From: an uncultured Ruminococcus sp.
Lineage (GTDB): Bacteria; Bacillota; Clostridia; Oscillospirales; Ruminococcaceae
Direction: 5' to 3'
Assembly: GCA_947174085.1 (NCBI GenBank)
Contig: CAMWHN010000097.1
Location: forward strand, 1 to 7,723
Length of the DNA stretch: 7,723 nucleotides
This document shows, piece after piece, positions 5,719 through 7,723 of this stretch. Under the pieces are notes generated by a model. The model was not told where the DNA came from, searched no databases, and was given only the letters and a program-made list of their open reading frames with translations. Numbering within the stretch: the first letter of the stretch is position 1; every line of letters starts with the position of its first letter. The translations under genes were made by a program, and so were the position numbers.

Positions 5719-6613
5719 TAGCATTAAAGAACTGGAAGAACCTGTAAATGGCTGTTGGATTTGTGTAATTGACCCGACAGCACAGGAAGTACAAAGATTA
5801 ATTGACGGTTTCGGACTGGACAGCGGTTTTGTCAAATCATCTCTTGACGAAGAAGAATCTTCTCGTATCGAAAGAGAAGATGACCAGACATTAATTATTG
5901 TTGATACGGCAATGTCAGAAATTCAAACAGAAGAAACAATTTTGTTTTTTACTGTACCATTGGGAATTATTATCACAAAAAATTATTTGTTTACGATTTC
6001 ATTAAAAGATAATCAAGTACTGCGTGATATGATGGACGGTACTGTAAAAAGTGTTTATACGCACATGAAAACAAGATTTGTGATGCAGTTATTGCTGAGA
6101 ATTACTGCAATTTATTTGCAGGATTTAAAGCAAATTGATAAAACTTCTTATGTAATGGAACAGAAATTAAGCAGTGCTATGAAAAATAAAGAATTAATTC
6201 AAATGTTAGAATTAGAAAAATCATTAGTTTATTTTTCAACGTCTCTGAAAGCCAATGAAGTGACAATAGAAAAATTATTGCGTGGCAGAACAATTAAGCT
6301 CTATGACGAAGACCAAGAATTACTGGAAGATGTATTAATTGAAGTCCGTCAGGCGATTGAAATGAGTCATATTTATTCTGGAATTATTTCCAGTATGGTA
6401 GAAGCATTTGGTTCTGTGATTTCTAATAATTTAAATATTGTCATGTGGCGTTTAACAGTCGTGACAATTATTATGTCAATTCCTACTATGATTTTTAGTT
6501 TCTATGGCATGAATACAGCAAATTTACCTGTGCCGGATACATGGTTTCCTACTGTAATATCTATTGTAATTACAATAATTACAGCATATATTATGCTGAA
6601 ACAAAAAAAATAA
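5690..6613 (+). CDS. corA: CorA-family divalent metal-ion transporter
   Basis: CorA proteins are pentameric inner-membrane channels that import Mg2+ and often Co2+ or Ni2+. This one has 307 residues, a usual size for the family. A soluble N-terminal domain (about 1-135) holds the acidic stretch SSLDEEESSRIERED at 50-64. Long charged helices follow (about 136-250). Two C-terminal membrane segments lie at about 253-271 and 285-303, with the family's pore-mouth signature YGMN at 272-275 and a basic tail KQKK. AAAGGCGG at 5674-5681 lies eight bases before the ATG that begins MIHFYQTQDN. An in-frame ATG at 5621 would add 23 residues with no ribosome site and no CorA-like character, so I reject it. 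The gene sits downstream of a long structured leader with a short ORF overlapping its start, suggesting control at translation, perhaps by cation level. Substrate specificity cannot be read from sequence. Confidence 0.93.
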   Translation: MIHFYQTQDNSIKELEEPVNGCWICVIDPTAQEVQRLIDGFGLDSGFVKSSLDEEESSRIEREDDQTLIIVDTAMSEIQTEETILFFTVPLGIIITKNYLFTISLKDNQVLRDMMDGTVKSVYTHMKTRFVMQLLLRITAIYLQDLKQIDKTSYVMEQKLSSAMKNKELIQMLELEKSLVYFSTSLKANEVTIEKLLRGRTIKLYDEDQELLEDVLIEVRQAIEMSHIYSGIISSMVEAFGSVISNNLNIVMWRLTVVTIIMSIPTMIFSFYGMNTANLPVPDTWFPTVISIVITIITAYIMLKQKK

Positions 6614-6629
6614 TGGCAGGAATTATAAC

Positions 6630-6658
6630 TTGACAAGTAATTTATTTTGCTGTAAAAT
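6630..6658 (+). promoter_or_regulatory. Promoter of the secreted SGNH-fold protein gene
   Basis: TTGACA (6630-6635), a 17-base spacer and TAAAAT (6653-6658) lie 16 bases after the corA stop. The start point near 6665 would give a leader of about 45 nt. No convincing terminator separates corA from this promoter, so some read-through from corA is likely. Confidence 0.7.
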
Positions 6659-6663
6659 AAATT
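6639..6663. promoter_or_regulatory. Perfect 10-bp inverted repeat over the spacer and -10 box
   Basis: AATTTATTTT (6639-6648) and AAAATAAATT (6654-6663) are perfect inverted repeats around GCTGT. The dyad covers the promoter spacer and the whole -10 box, the usual place for a repressor site. As RNA from the corA side it is an all A-U hairpin without a following U-run, so it is a poor terminator. Confidence 0.4.
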
Positions 6664-6709
6664 TATAACAGAGTCATATACAAGAACTAAGAGGAGGATT
6701 TTTAGGATT

Positions 6710-7723
6710 ATGAAAAAGTTTTTAAAGCAAATAGCATTTGTAACAGCAGTTTCTATGCTGAATATAGGCAGTATGTTGATTCCTACAAGTGCCGAAGAAA
6801 CATTAAATATTGTTGTCATTGGTGATAGTATTTCTACAGGTGCAGGACTTGCTGACGGTCAAAAATCTTATGTAGATTTAATTCAAGATTATACAAATAT
6901 AGAAATACAGAATTTTGCACAGGATAATTACACAACAAGTGATTTATTACTCTGTATTAATGACGCACAGATACAGGAAGCTTTATCAAAGGCAGATGTA
7001 ATTATTGTCACTGTGGGGATTCATGATATTATGGACGAATTTATGTTGACAGCAAATGAATTTATGACACAATTTGGATTTGAAAATTTTCTTGATGTAT
7101 TTACAGCAAGTTTAGCGGATTACGGTTTTACTGACGAAATGGAATTGATACCGTATTCTAATAAAATGGCTAGTGCAATTAAAGCCAATCGTGAATCTGC
7201 AACAGCCAATTTTCAAGCAATTACTGAAAATCTTTCTCAATATCAAGATGCAACTATTGTATATCAAACAGTTTATAATTTACTGGATAATATTGAAAGT
7301 TATTATGATTTAACAGTCAAACGCAAAGCCGCTTATAATAGCATTTTGAATCCGGCAAGATTGGCTGTAAACGATTGTTATAATAATTATCTGGAAACAT
7401 TTACACAAACACAGGAGAATTGTATTTTAGTAGACACATATTCTGCATTTCAGGGCATGGCTTATCAGTATACAAATTTAAATAATTTAGAAATGAATCC
7501 AAATGCAGAAGGACATGCTTTGATAGCAGAATCTATTATTTCAGCAGCAAGACTGCCTGAGGGTGAGGGAAATACAGACCCTACAGAAACAAGCGACCCG
7601 ACTGAAACAGATACAGACCCCACAGAAATAAATACAACGCCTCCTGAATCAAATCCAAATCCTACACAAACAAGTACAACGGAATCTACCCCAAATACAG
7701 ACCCAACAGGAACGAGTACAACG
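6710..7723 (+). CDS. Secreted SGNH/GDSL-fold protein with Thr/Asp/Pro-rich tail, incomplete at the window edge
   Basis: The first 338 codons are present and the frame is open at the right edge. Residues 1-28 form a typical signal peptide: basic MKKFLK, a hydrophobic core, and a likely cut after TSA28. An SGNH-type domain spans about 31-282. It opens with VVIGDSISTG (nucleophile Ser40 in GDS 38-40) and closes with NPNAEGHALIAESI (about 263-276), a close match to the HPNAEGHALIA ending of the family. The other catalytic blocks are altered: GxND reads GIHD (103-106), the His before PN is Asn263, and the Asp three residues earlier is Leu260. From about 288 a low-complexity linker begins (TDPTE-type repeats), as seen before dockerins or wall anchors in Ruminococcus extracellular proteins. 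GAGGAGG at 6691-6697 is 12 bases from the ATG, rather far. Members usually hydrolyse esters of carbohydrates or lipids; activity here is doubtful. Confidence 0.85.
   Translation, partial: MKKFLKQIAFVTAVSMLNIGSMLIPTSAEETLNIVVIGDSISTGAGLADGQKSYVDLIQDYTNIEIQNFAQDNYTTSDLLLCINDAQIQEALSKADVIIVTVGIHDIMDEFMLTANEFMTQFGFENFLDVFTASLADYGFTDEMELIPYSNKMASAIKANRESATANFQAITENLSQYQDATIVYQTVYNLLDNIESYYDLTVKRKAAYNSILNPARLAVNDCYNNYLETFTQTQENCILVDTYSAFQGMAYQYTNLNNLEMNPNAEGHALIAESIISAARLPEGEGNTDPTETSDPTETDTDPTEINTTPPESNPNPTQTSTTESTPNTDPTGTSTT
7574..7723 (+). repeat. Degenerate coding repeat: Thr/Asp/Pro/Glu linker
   Basis: Within the secreted protein, TDPTE (289-293), SDPTE (295-299) and TDPTE (302-306) recur, followed by looser Thr/Pro/Asn/Ser sequence to the edge. 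At DNA level the repeats are built from gacccNacNgaa units with silent differences, so they are old or under protein-level selection. Such linkers are extracellular, flexible and often glycosylated; what they connect to lies outside the window. Confidence 0.7.

Noticed and set aside
6502..6819. Minus-strand ORF of 105 codons across the corA-SGNH junction
   Set aside because: It covers the ends of two well-supported plus-strand genes and a promoter. Its hydrophobic look comes from the complement of AT-rich codons.

Overview
The window looks like chromosomal DNA from an AT-rich, low-GC Gram-positive gut anaerobe, most likely a Ruminococcus-type member of the Oscillospiraceae. The clues are strong purine-rich Shine-Dalgarno (SD) sequences, TTGACA-17-TATAAT promoters almost everywhere, a peptidyl-tRNA hydrolase with a short N-terminal extension, and a secreted SGNH-fold protein with a Thr/Asp/Pro-rich tail of the kind that joins modules in Ruminococcus extracellular proteins. 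The placement is an inference from these features, not from a database search.

Layout. On the minus strand, positions 36-1059 hold two tandem paralogous small membrane proteins of unknown function. Each has its own near-consensus promoter and an almost identical 35-bp leader. The left-hand copy stops early. Also on the minus strand, positions 1170-5278 hold the housekeeping pair pth-mfd (peptidyl-tRNA hydrolase, then transcription-repair coupling factor, 29 bp apart), ending in a hairpin terminator directly before the next promoter. Positions 5279-5604 are a divergent control region. It holds a promoter for pth-mfd, a promoter for corA, an extra perfect-consensus minus-strand promoter facing the corA promoter, and several inverted repeats. 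On the plus strand, positions 5605-5718 encode a 37-residue upstream ORF with the best ribosome-binding site in the window. It overlaps the start of a CorA-family divalent-cation transporter (5690-6613). A separate promoter then drives a secreted SGNH/GDSL-fold protein (6710 to the right edge, incomplete) whose catalytic signature is largely degraded.

The core genes (mfd, pth, corA) are ordinary. The part most worth follow-up is the corA leader: a well-initiated short ORF beginning with an Asp-Pro-Asp stretch, mutually exclusive hairpins, overlap with the transporter start, and an opposing promoter that could make a very short antisense RNA. Together these suggest a translation-based cation-responsive control similar in principle to enterobacterial mgtL or corL, but not recognisable as any known riboswitch. 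The other items of interest are the duplicated and decaying membrane-protein genes and the apparent SGNH pseudoenzyme. No CRISPR array, tRNA, rRNA, insertion sequence or phage gene was seen.
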